From: an uncultured Chloracidobacterium sp.
GTDB lineage: Bacteria; Acidobacteriota; Blastocatellia; Chloracidobacteriales; Chloracidobacteriaceae
Reading direction: 5' to 3'
NCBI GenBank assembly: GCA_937966115.1
Contig: CALCKX010000024.1
Coordinates: forward strand, 1 to 52,256
Length of the DNA stretch: 52,256 nucleotides
Below the pieces are notes generated by a model. It saw only the letters and a list, made by a program, of their open reading frames with translations, was not told the DNA's origin and searched no databases. The position numbers and the translations under genes were made by a program. Below, piece by piece: positions 27,024-36,601 of this stretch (the stretch's first letter is position 1; the number at the start of each line of letters is the position of its first letter).

Positions 27024-27707
27024 TCACGATTCATGGCGCAAGCTCAGGGCGCAAACGTCGGCAAGGGATGAGTCCGGCGGGCGGATTCGCCCGATGATGG
27101 TCGCCCCGCCCACCACGCGCTCGCCCTGCTTGACGCAGAGCGCGACTTCGGGGGGGACGATCAAATCCGTCCGCGAGCTGAATTTGATCAAGCCAATCCG
27201 CTCGCCGCGGGCGACGCGGTCGCCAGCTTTCTTCCACTGGACGCACCGGCGGGCGATGAGGCCGGCGATTTGCTTGAGCGTTACCGTGACGCGCTCGCCT
27301 TCGAGCGTCAGGATGAACTGCTCGTTGATGAGCGCCGCGTCTTCCCGCAGCGCGCTTTTGAACTGCCCTGGATGGTGCAGCGTCTCCCGGATGACGCCAG
27401 CGATGGGCGCGCGGTTGATGTGCACATCCAGCGGGGACAAGAAAATGCTCACCAGCCACGGCGACGCCGGATCGTTCGGCGCCACCGGCGTCAGCCGCGT
27501 TATCAGCCCGTCGGCCGGCGCCACCACCAGGTCGTCCCCCGTCGGGATGACGCGCTCCGGATCGCGGAAGAAATACGCCACGAACGCGGCGAGCAGGCCC
27601 AGCAGCCCGACCAGCCACCACAGCGGCGGGAACCACCCGGCCAGCAGCGCCAGCGCGGCGGCGACCGCAGCGCACCAGATGAGGTACGGATAGGCTTCCT
27701 TGGCCAT
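27024..27707 (-). CDS. psd: Phosphatidylserine decarboxylase proenzyme (short, PsdB/archaeal-like type)
   Basis: Decarboxylates phosphatidylserine to phosphatidylethanolamine with a self-made pyruvoyl group. Two membrane helices (about 9-24, 27-46) precede the catalytic domain: FRDPER, APADG, FLSPLDVHINRAPIAG, and the self-cleavage site GLIKFSSR. The second Ser (Ser178) should become the pyruvoyl group; many relatives have Gly-Ser here, this one Ser-Ser. At 227 residues it is of the short class. It starts 14 bases after eno. Confidence 0.94.
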   Translation of the reverse strand: MAKEAYPYLIWCAAVAAALALLAGWFPPLWWLVGLLGLLAAFVAYFFRDPERVIPTGDDLVVAPADGLITRLTPVAPNDPASPWLVSIFLSPLDVHINRAPIAGVIRETLHHPGQFKSALREDAALINEQFILTLEGERVTVTLKQIAGLIARRCVQWKKAGDRVARGERIGLIKFSSRTDLIVPPEVALCVKQGERVVGGATIIGRIRPPDSSLADVCALSLRHES

Positions 27708-27721
27708 ACGCGACCAGCGAC

Positions 27722-29505
<1,784 letters not shown>

Positions 29506-30048
29506 ATGCGCTTGTCAATTTGCGTTCTCGCGTTTTCACTGTTTTTTTGGCTATGGTCGAGTTCCGCTTCCGCCCAGTGCAACATGCGCGTGATGGACGC
29601 GCGCGAGCTTACCCTTAACGCCGACTTGATTGCTCGGGCGCGGGTGCGCTCCGTCAAAAGCATTCGCAATCCGATGTATGGACAAGTCGCCGTGCTGGAG
29701 CTGGTCGAGGTCATTTACGGCGATCCCCGCCGGCGGGAAGCCCGCGTATGGGCGATGAGCGCGACCTATTGCGCCCGCGACGCCTACGCGCCCCAGCAGG
29801 AAATGCTGGTTTTCCTGGCGCGCGACCAGACCTCCTTTCACACCGTCAACTGGCAGTACGGTCAGTTTCTGATGACCAACGACACTGTCGAGGACTGGCG
29901 TAGCCGCGCCGACGGAAACGGCGTGGCGACGCCGGCGAGCGATGGGCGGCGGCCTGACGCGCCCCTGGGACGCCCGCGCCCCTTCGCCGAGGTCAAGCAG
30001 GAAATTCTGACGCTGCTCGAGGAAGCGCGGCGCTCAGTCCGGCGCTAA
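29506..30048 (+). CDS. Small secreted protein of unknown function
   Basis: A 180-residue protein with a strong signal peptide (hydrophobic residues 4-23, likely cut after ASA). The mature part starts QCNMRVMDARELTLNADLIARARV and continues with short beta strands and three Cys, broadly like secreted OB/NTR-type domains. A Pro/Arg/Asp-rich linker and a C-terminal helix follow. I do not recognise a named family. The ATG at 29506 is chosen because the signal peptide begins there. Confidence 0.72.
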   Translation: MRLSICVLAFSLFFWLWSSSASAQCNMRVMDARELTLNADLIARARVRSVKSIRNPMYGQVAVLELVEVIYGDPRRREARVWAMSATYCARDAYAPQQEMLVFLARDQTSFHTVNWQYGQFLMTNDTVEDWRSRADGNGVATPASDGRRPDAPLGRPRPFAEVKQEILTLLEEARRSVRR

Positions 30049-30102
30049 GCCGCCAGCCCGTCTCAGGAACCGCCAGCCCAGCTCGTCGCCTCTCCAAGGC
30101 GG

Positions 30103-30765
30103 TCACTGCCTGTTGACGCGGGCCTGGAGTCGCCGGGCGTGATTGCGCGCAATCAGCGACAGCCGCAGGTCGCCGGCGAGGCTTCCCAACAAATCGCTTA
30201 GCGCCGCCGGCTCGGCGATGCGCTGAGCGTTGAGGTCGACTTCCAGATCGCGCAGCAGCTTCGGCACGTCGAGCGGCTGATATCGGCGCGCCACTTGAAT
30301 CTGCTCGACCCGCTGATGCTGCGTGACGAGTCCGCGGAAAAAGCGGGCCAGCTCCAGCGCGTCCGGCTGTTGCGTATAGGTAAACGCCACGCAAGCCGGC
30401 TTCCCGCTCACGACCAACGTCAGCTTGCTCAGACCCAGATTGGCATGCTTTTCCGAGGGCGATTGGGGCGGCAGCGCCGCGACCTTGGCGGCGAGCTGTT
30501 GCAGCCGCGCCAGCGACTCGGGACGCAAGGCGACCGGCGCCCGGATGGGTTCCGGCGCGTCCTGCTCAACATACTCCAGCGTCCCGCGCCCGGCGGCGTC
30601 GAGCGCGATGACAATCCGCGTGACCAAAAAGCGCGGCTGCTCAAACTCGTAACGGTATGCCTCGGCCTGAGCGCCGGCGACGACATCCCGCCAGCCGCCG
30701 CCCAGCAGCAGGACGAGCGCCAGGGTCATCCCGTATGGTCTCGGCTCGCAGCGCGTTAACTTCAC
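30103..30765 (-). CDS. Secreted protein of unknown function downstream of an acyl-CoA ligase
   Basis: A 220-residue protein with an N-terminal hydrophobic stretch (about residues 13-32) ending in VAGAQA, which looks like a signal peptide. The body is mixed alpha/beta, with RFLVTRIVIALDAAGRGTL as a clear strand-turn-strand. No family was recognised. The GTG at 30765 overlaps the ligase stop (GTGA) and supplies a positively charged start to the signal peptide; ATG 30729 is the alternative. It is translated together with the ligase. Confidence 0.62.
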   Translation of the reverse strand: MKLTRCEPRPYGMTLALVLLLGGGWRDVVAGAQAEAYRYEFEQPRFLVTRIVIALDAAGRGTLEYVEQDAPEPIRAPVALRPESLARLQQLAAKVAALPPQSPSEKHANLGLSKLTLVVSGKPACVAFTYTQQPDALELARFFRGLVTQHQRVEQIQVARRYQPLDVPKLLRDLEVDLNAQRIAEPAALSDLLGSLAGDLRLSLIARNHARRLQARVNRQ

Positions 30766-32387
30766 AGCTTGCCTTCGGCGTGCATCCGGCGCAGCGCTTT
30801 TTTGTCGAACTTGCCCACGGAGGTTTTGGGAATGCTTTCAACGAAGCGAAACTCGTCGGGAACCCAGAACTTCGCGCAGTGCGCCGCGACCAGGTCATGC
30901 AGCTCTTCCGGCGTCGGGCAATCGTCAGCCTGGCGCGGCACGACCAATGCCAGCGGGCGCTCGCTCCACTTTTCATTGGGAACAGCGATCACCGCCGCTT
31001 CGAGAACCTTGGGATGCGCCATGATGACGTTTTCGAGGGCGACGCTCGAAATCCACTCGCCGCCGCTCTTGATGAGGTCTTTCGTCCGGTCGGTGATGGT
31101 CAGCAGGCCCTTGGGATCGATGGTCGCCACGTCGCCGGTGCGAAACCAACCGTCAGGCGTGAACTGCGCGGCAGCGGAGTCGTCCTTGTAATACGCTCCG
31201 ACAACCCACGGCCCGCGCACCTGAATTTCGCCGACTGATCGACCGTCCCACGGCAGCGCCTGCCCGTCGTCGCCGACGATGCGCATCTCGACGCCGGCCG
31301 GCGCGTAGCCCTGACGGGTCTTGATGGCAATGCGCTCGTCCGGCGAAAGGTCGCTTCGCGCCGTGAGCGTGCCGGTGGAGGTGCCCATGGGCGACATTTC
31401 GGTCATGCCCCAGGCATGGACGACCGGAATGCCCAGTTCCTTCTCGTAAGCCTCGATCCAGTTCTTAGGAAACGCCGCGCCGCCGACAATGAGCGCCCGC
31501 AGGCTCGACACGTCGAAGCCATGCGCCTTGATGGCCTGATACATCCCAATCCAGAGCGTCGGGACGCCAGCCGCCACGGTCACTTTCTCGTCCTGAATGA
31601 GCTGCGCCAGCGCTTCCGGCCGGAGGTGCGGTCCGGGCAGCACGAACTTGAAGCCCAGCGAGGCGCTCAAGTATGGCAGCGCCCAGGCGTTGGCGTGAAA
31701 CATCGGCACGACGGCGATGACCGTATCGGCGCTGGAAAGCGAAAGCGCGTCGCCGCCCCCGGCCGCAATTGTGTGAATGAACTGCGACCGGTGACTGTAG
31801 AGCACGCCTTTGGGATTGCCAGTCGTTCCGCTCGTGTAGCACAGCCCTGCCGCGGCGCGCTCATCGAGCTGCGGAAAATCAAAGGTCTCCGGCTCGTCGC
31901 GGAGGAGGTCTTCATAATGCAGCGCATTCGGCAGCGTCGTCTGAAAATTCGGCGGGGCGTTGATGATGATATAGCGCTCGACGCTCGCGAGATGGGGCTG
32001 AATGGCTTCCAGCATCGGCGCCAGGCTGGCGTCGGCGAAAATGAAGCGGTCTTCAGCGTGGCGGATGACATAGGCCAGTTGCTCCGGCGCCAGGCGCAGG
32101 TTGAGCGTGTGCATGACAGCCCCGTAGCAAGGGACGGCAAAGTACAGCTCGAAATGCTGATAATGATTCCACGCCAGCGACCCGATGCGGTCGCCTGGTT
32201 GCGCGCCCAGCCGCGTCAGCGCGTTCGCCAGGCGGCAGACGCGCCGATAGGCGTCGCCGTACGTGTAGCGGAATAGCGAGCCGTCGGGCTGCTTGGTCAC
32301 GATTTCAACATCGTGGTGGTAACGCCGAGCGCGCTCGAGAAAGTGCGTCATCGTCAGCGGGTAATCCATCATGAGGCCGTGTAACAT
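30762..32387 (-). CDS. Medium/long-chain fatty acyl-CoA ligase (AMP-forming, AlkK-like)
   Basis: A 541-residue adenylate-forming enzyme that activates fatty acids with ATP and CoA. The phosphate-binding loop YTSGTTGNPKG is at 184-194; VHAWGMTEMSP and the C-terminal catalytic Lys in PKTSVGKFDKKALR are present. The N-terminal motif MMDYPLT and the overall order match the AlkK/FadD-like medium-chain group. AAGGAG lies upstream of the ATG but 13 bases away, more than usual. A secreted unknown protein follows with a 4-base overlap. Confidence 0.92.
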   Translation of the reverse strand: MLHGLMMDYPLTMTHFLERARRYHHDVEIVTKQPDGSLFRYTYGDAYRRVCRLANALTRLGAQPGDRIGSLAWNHYQHFELYFAVPCYGAVMHTLNLRLAPEQLAYVIRHAEDRFIFADASLAPMLEAIQPHLASVERYIIINAPPNFQTTLPNALHYEDLLRDEPETFDFPQLDERAAAGLCYTSGTTGNPKGVLYSHRSQFIHTIAAGGGDALSLSSADTVIAVVPMFHANAWALPYLSASLGFKFVLPGPHLRPEALAQLIQDEKVTVAAGVPTLWIGMYQAIKAHGFDVSSLRALIVGGAAFPKNWIEAYEKELGIPVVHAWGMTEMSPMGTSTGTLTARSDLSPDERIAIKTRQGYAPAGVEMRIVGDDGQALPWDGRSVGEIQVRGPWVVGAYYKDDSAAAQFTPDGWFRTGDVATIDPKGLLTITDRTKDLIKSGGEWISSVALENVIMAHPKVLEAAVIAVPNEKWSERPLALVVPRQADDCPTPEELHDLVAAHCAKFWVPDEFRFVESIPKTSVGKFDKKALRRMHAEGKL

Positions 32388-32404
32388 GGGCGGCTTTTCG
32401 CTCC

Positions 32405-32432
32405 TTGCACAGATTAGCTTGTCTTATACAAT
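32405..32432 (+). promoter_or_regulatory. Weak candidate promoter of the M48 protease gene
   Basis: TTGCAC (3 of 6) and TACAAT (5 of 6) are 16 bases apart in the divergent gap, with a leader of about 180 bases. On the opposite strand the same AT-rich spot reads TATAAG, which could be a -10 box for the acyl-CoA ligase. The rest of the 233-base gap shows nothing clear. Confidence 0.28.
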
Positions 32433-32620
32433 TGCCCGTGCCGGCGCTCAGTCCGCGGCGGCACCGCAGGGCAGGCAGCGCGCGCGGCTTCTCGCTCATC
32501 GCACAGGCCGCATCTTTGTGTCATTGACCTCGCGTCGCTTACTTTGACTTTTGGACTGCTTTTGGCTTTTCGACCTGCGCGCGATGCCGCAAGCCGCTTG
32601 GGCAAGCTATTAGAAAGGCG

Positions 32621-34039
32621 ATGATACTCATGCTCGCAAGGAATTTGAAGTCAAAGCTGGAAAAGAGCGCGCCGGCGGTCGGCGCGCCCAGTTCGCCGGG
32701 CAAGTCGCGCATGACGCGCATTATGGCCCTCGCCATTAGCGCCTTGTTGCTGACCGGACTCGCCCTCCCGCCAGCTTGGGCAAGCGATCGCTCGCGATCA
32801 TCAGGCCCAAATCCCTATGACAAGTTTCGTCGCCTGGATGACCGCGCGCGCTCGCGCGGCGCGCTGTCGCTGCGCGACGAGCTCGCCTTCGCCGAAATGG
32901 CCCACCAGGAAATCGCCAAGCAGTATCGCTTTGTCGCCGACCCAGTGATTGTCGAGTATGTCAACCGCGTCGGACGGCGCGTGGCGGAAGTTTCCGGTCG
33001 GCCCGATCTGCCCTACCAGTTCTATGTCGTGCAGAACGATCAGATTAACGCCTTCACGCCGGGCGGCGGGCGCATTTACATTCACACGGGGTTGCTCAAG
33101 CAGGCGACGACCGAGGGACAGGTGGCCGCCGTCCTGGCCCATGAAGTCGGACATAACGTCGGCTATCATCTCAGCGCGACGCTGCGCCGGGCGCAAACCA
33201 CCGGGCTGCTGGTCGGCATCGCCGGGGCGATTTTGGGCGGCGGCGCGGCCGGGTCGCTGGCTCAGCTCGGCATCGCGCTCGTCGCCAATGGCACGATGTT
33301 CAAACGCTCGCGCGACCAGGAGCGAGAAGCCGATTTTCTGGGTCTCTACGACCTGCACAACGCCGGTTACAACACCGACGAAATGAACAACATGTTCCGC
33401 CTGCTCGGCTCGCTGATGCAGCGCAGCCCAGGCGCGCTCGATAAAATTTTCGCCTCGCATCCGCCGCCGGATGAGCGGCTTCAGAACACCCAGCGCGAAA
33501 TTGCCCAGCACTTGGCCGGCTCCGACCGGCGCGGAACGCGCACCACGCAGGCCTTCATCAATGTGCAGCGCCGCCTGGGCGTGACCAATCGGGCGCTGCC
33601 GCCGACGCCGGATGACGAGACCGCCGCCCTGCCGACCGACGTCGCGGGCGACCCATCCGCCCCGCGCGGCAATGAAGTGACCTACGACGACGCCGAGGAA
33701 ATTTTCTCCCGCGCGCGGATCGCGAATGCAACGCCGCTGCGGGCTGTGCGCGGCGATTTTTTGGGCGGCAGCGTCGGCAGTGACACGGTCATCGCCTACG
33801 AGCAAAACGGTCGCGTCGGCGCGCTGGCGGATATCGGCGGTCGCGTCTATCAGCTTCAGATTGAAGACCGCGGGCGAACGACGCCCGCGCTGCCCCTTGC
33901 CCCGGATGACGTGTCGGCGGTGGGCATCGCGCCGGTCTCCCGCGGGCGGCGGGCGCAAGTCCTCGTGGTCAGCAAAGGACAAGTCAGCTATGTTTGGGAG
34001 TGGACTGGGCGCGGCTTCCGCTACCTGGGCGCTCAGTAA
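32621..34039 (+). CDS. Periplasmic M48-family zinc metalloprotease (BepA/YfgC-like)
   Basis: A 472-residue exported protease. A positively charged lead (residues 1-30) precedes a hydrophobic signal (about 34-54). The zinc motif is HEVGH at 174-178 and the third ligand Glu236 is in EREADFLG. Family relatives degrade or help assemble outer-membrane proteins. The C-terminal part (about 350-472) is a beta-rich domain, not a TPR as in BepA. Starts at 32621 (with GAAAGG four bases upstream), 32630 or 32711 are possible; the last would give a conventional short signal peptide. Confidence 0.88.
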   Translation: MILMLARNLKSKLEKSAPAVGAPSSPGKSRMTRIMALAISALLLTGLALPPAWASDRSRSSGPNPYDKFRRLDDRARSRGALSLRDELAFAEMAHQEIAKQYRFVADPVIVEYVNRVGRRVAEVSGRPDLPYQFYVVQNDQINAFTPGGGRIYIHTGLLKQATTEGQVAAVLAHEVGHNVGYHLSATLRRAQTTGLLVGIAGAILGGGAAGSLAQLGIALVANGTMFKRSRDQEREADFLGLYDLHNAGYNTDEMNNMFRLLGSLMQRSPGALDKIFASHPPPDERLQNTQREIAQHLAGSDRRGTRTTQAFINVQRRLGVTNRALPPTPDDETAALPTDVAGDPSAPRGNEVTYDDAEEIFSRARIANATPLRAVRGDFLGGSVGSDTVIAYEQNGRVGALADIGGRVYQLQIEDRGRTTPALPLAPDDVSAVGIAPVSRGRRAQVLVVSKGQVSYVWEWTGRGFRYLGAQ

Positions 34040-34125
34040 CCCTGAATGGTCGGCCGCGCTGGCGGCGCGCAGCATCCCAGGCGAGGCATTTCAGCGACGG
34101 GCCATCTCAGCGAGGAAGAGTAAGC

Positions 34126-34665
34126 ATGCCGGAACGACCGAAGAGGCCGGATGCGGCGCCAAGCGCGTCTTTTCGCGAGGAGTTCGAGCTATTTCACCGC
34201 CATTTGGTCAAGCATCGGCTCAAGCGCACCTCCCAGCGCGACTTGATCTTGCAAACCTTTCTCGAAACCGAGGCGCATCTGAGCGTCGAGGAGCTTTACG
34301 ACTTGGTCAAGCGGCGCGACAAAACCGTTGGCTTCACCACGGTCTATCGAACGCTGCGGCTGTTGGTGGAAGCCAAGCTCGCCCGCGAAGTCAACTTCAA
34401 CGACGGCCGCGCCCGCTACGAGCACGAGTATAAGCACGATCACCACGATCACCTGATCTGCACCGAGTGCGACGCGCTCGTCGAGTTTTTCAGCCCTGAC
34501 ATCGAGCGCCTGCAAGAGGAAATTGCCGGCCAATACGGCTTTGTCATTTCCGACCACAGCCATCGGGTGTTCGGGATGTGCAAAGCCCATTACACGAACA
34601 GCGATGACTACCCCCCGTATTGTCGCAAGCGCCCCGGCGCGACTTCGGGAGGGGAGCGCCGCTGA
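34126..34665 (+). CDS. fur: Fur-family metal-responsive transcription repressor
   Basis: A 179-residue Fur-type regulator. The winged-helix domain (HRLKRTSQRDLILQTFL ... GFTTVYRTLRLL) is followed by the metal-binding part: YKHDHHDHLICTECD, with its His cluster and the CxxC, and a closing CKAHYTN and YC. The ligand set fits an iron or zinc sensor (Fur or Zur); PerR is possible. GAGGAAGAG sits just upstream of ATG 34126. It lies 31 bases before a histone-deacetylase-like gene. It may control that gene or unlinked metal genes. Confidence 0.9.
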   Translation: MPERPKRPDAAPSASFREEFELFHRHLVKHRLKRTSQRDLILQTFLETEAHLSVEELYDLVKRRDKTVGFTTVYRTLRLLVEAKLAREVNFNDGRARYEHEYKHDHHDHLICTECDALVEFFSPDIERLQEEIAGQYGFVISDHSHRVFGMCKAHYTNSDDYPPYCRKRPGATSGGERR

Positions 34666-34696
34666 CCTGGCGGGGTCGGCGGACTGTCTGCGCGGC

Positions 34697-35596
34697 ATGT
34701 TCGTTTCTTACGCGCCCGGCTATTTCGTGGACATCGGCGACGCGCATGCGTTCCCGATGCGCAAGTTTCCGCTCGTCTATGAGCGACTCATCAGCGACCG
34801 CGTCCTCGCGCCGAGCGAAGCGGTCGCCCCAAGCCCGGCGCGGGATGAGGACATTTTACTGGCGCATACCCGCGATTACTGGACGCGCCTCGCCGCCGGG
34901 CGACTGACGGCGCGCGAAATCCGGCGGCTGGGCCTGCCGTGGTCGGAAGAGCTGGTGACCCGCTCGCGGCTGGCGACGCAAGGCACGCTCAACGCCGCTC
35001 GCCATGCCCTGGCGGATGGCGTCGCGGGCAATCTCGCCGGCGGCACCCACCATGCCTTTCCCGACCATGGCGAGGGCTTCTGCGTCCTCAACGACATCGC
35101 CGTGGCCGTTCGCGTCCTCCAGCGCGAGGGCGATGTCGAGCGCGTGGCGCTCATTGATTGCGACGTGCACCAGGGCAACGCCAACGCGGTCATTTTCGCC
35201 GGCGAGTCGGACGTGTTCACGTTCTCGATGCACGGCAAAAACAACTACCCGCTGCGCAAGCCGCCGGGATCGCTCGACATCGAGCTTCCCGATGGCCTGA
35301 CAGACGCCCCGTATCTCGAGATCGTCCGCGAGCAGGTGCCCCGGATATTGAGGGAGTTTCGCCCGGACTTGGCGTTTTATCTAGCCGGCGTCGATCCCTA
35401 CCGTCATGACCGCTTTGGGCGCTTGGCGCTCTCTCTGGAAGGGCTGATGCGGCGGGATGAATTCATTCTGCGCGCCTGTCGCCGGGCCGGCATCCCGGTG
35501 ACGATCACGCTCTCCGGCGGCTATGCCCGCGACCGGCAAGACACGGTCGAAGCGCATTGCAATACCTACCGCGCCGCGCGCGAGGTCTTTGGCTAG
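34697..35596 (+). CDS. Histone deacetylase-fold hydrolase (class IV / HDAC11-like)
   Basis: A 299-residue zinc amidohydrolase of the arginase-deacetylase fold. Conserved elements are GGTHHAFPDHGEGFC with the His pair, NDIAVAV, IDCDVHQGNA with the metal-binding Asp and His, AGVDPYRHDRFG with the second Asp and TLSGGYARD. The pattern resembles the HDAC11-like bacterial group (acetyl- or fatty-deacylase). ATG 34697 is used; in-frame starts upstream (34607, 34523) overlap fur. In bacteria the substrate may be an acetylated polyamine, lysine or lipid-linked group. Confidence 0.9.
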   Translation: MFVSYAPGYFVDIGDAHAFPMRKFPLVYERLISDRVLAPSEAVAPSPARDEDILLAHTRDYWTRLAAGRLTAREIRRLGLPWSEELVTRSRLATQGTLNAARHALADGVAGNLAGGTHHAFPDHGEGFCVLNDIAVAVRVLQREGDVERVALIDCDVHQGNANAVIFAGESDVFTFSMHGKNNYPLRKPPGSLDIELPDGLTDAPYLEIVREQVPRILREFRPDLAFYLAGVDPYRHDRFGRLALSLEGLMRRDEFILRACRRAGIPVTITLSGGYARDRQDTVEAHCNTYRAAREVFG

Positions 35597-35598
35597 CG

Positions 35599-35660
35599 GC
35601 GCGGGCTTTTCGCGGGTTTTCAGCGCGGGGTTTTCAGCGCGGGCTTTTCAGCGCGGGCGC
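35599..35660. repeat. Imperfect 14-bp tandem repeats at a convergent gene junction
   Basis: Units of the form GCGCGGGSTTTTCA occur about four times (two full copies at 35623-35636 and 35637-35650, with partial copies on either side). They lie between the deacetylase stop and the permease stop, and the last copies encode the permease C-terminus and its TGA. Slippage expansion is the likely origin. Confidence 0.75.
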
Positions 35661-36460
35661 TGCTTGGGGTCGAGTCGCTCGCGCAGCCCATCGCCCAGCA
35701 AATTGAAGCCCAGCACAGTCAAGGCGATCATCGCCGCCGGGAAGACGGTCATGTGCCAGCCGGAAGCGAAGTGCGTCCGGGCATCGCTGAGCATCGCGCC
35801 CCAGCTTGGCGTCGGCGGCGGGATGCCCAAGCCCAAAAAGCTGAGGCTGGCCTCGGCCAGGATGGCGCCGGCCATGCCAAGGCTGGCCTGCACAATCAGC
35901 GGCTGGATGGCGTTGGGCAAGATGTGCCGAAACAGAATGCGCGCGTCGCTCGCTCCCAGCGCGCGGGCGGCGGTGACGAAGTCATATTCCCGCACCTTGA
36001 GCGTCTGCGCCCGAATCAGCCGGGCGTAGCCGACCCATCCAATCGCGCACAGGGCGAAGATGAGATTGGCCAGGCTCGCCCCGAGAAAAGCGACCGTGGC
36101 AATCGCTAGCAGTATGCCGGGAAAAGCCAGAAACACGTTGAACCAAAAGCCGGCGATGACGCGATCCGCCCAGCCTCCGACATAGCCGGAGAGCAAGCCC
36201 AACAGCAGGCCGACCGAGGCGGAGATGGCGACGACAATCACGCCGACGGTCAGCGAAACCCGCGCGCCATAGACCACCCGCGCCAGTATGTCGCGCCCGT
36301 TTTCGTCGAGTCCCATCGGATGCGCCCGGGATGGCGGGTCAAAGCTCCGCTCGAGGTCCTGAAAGGTCACTTGCTCCGGCGCGATAAAGAGCGGGCCGGC
36401 GAGCGCCGTCAGCGCCAGCGCCGCCACGATGGCTAATCCAATTTTTCCAGCAAGATTCAT
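35648..36460 (-). CDS. Dipeptide/oligopeptide-type ABC transporter permease (DppC/OppC-like)
   Basis: A 270-residue inner-membrane permease. The family N-terminal pattern HPMGLDENGRDILARVVYGAR is present, as is the cytoplasmic EAA loop AARALGASDARILFRHILPN that contacts the ATPase. There are six predicted helices. Partner genes (DppB-like permease, two ATPases, binding protein) are absent from the window; they may be encoded elsewhere. The C-terminus ends inside a tandem repeat. Confidence 0.92.
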   Translation of the reverse strand: MNLAGKIGLAIVAALALTALAGPLFIAPEQVTFQDLERSFDPPSRAHPMGLDENGRDILARVVYGARVSLTVGVIVVAISASVGLLLGLLSGYVGGWADRVIAGFWFNVFLAFPGILLAIATVAFLGASLANLIFALCAIGWVGYARLIRAQTLKVREYDFVTAARALGASDARILFRHILPNAIQPLIVQASLGMAGAILAEASLSFLGLGIPPPTPSWGAMLSDARTHFASGWHMTVFPAAMIALTVLGFNLLGDGLRERLDPKQRPR

Positions 36461-36601
36461 GGCGAGCTTCTAAAAAAACGGCGGAAACAAGCTGTTGCTC
36501 ATCGCCCCGGCAGACAAACTTCGCTACCATAGGTGGCCACTTCTCTTTTTGTTGGGTGGCGACGCCGGTCGCGGCAGCTCGGCTGGCGCGAGAAAGGATG
36601 C

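Noticed and set aside
35599-35660. CRISPR-like array
   Set aside because: Units are 14 bases with no spacers; a simple tandem repeat. No CRISPR array or cas gene seen elsewhere.
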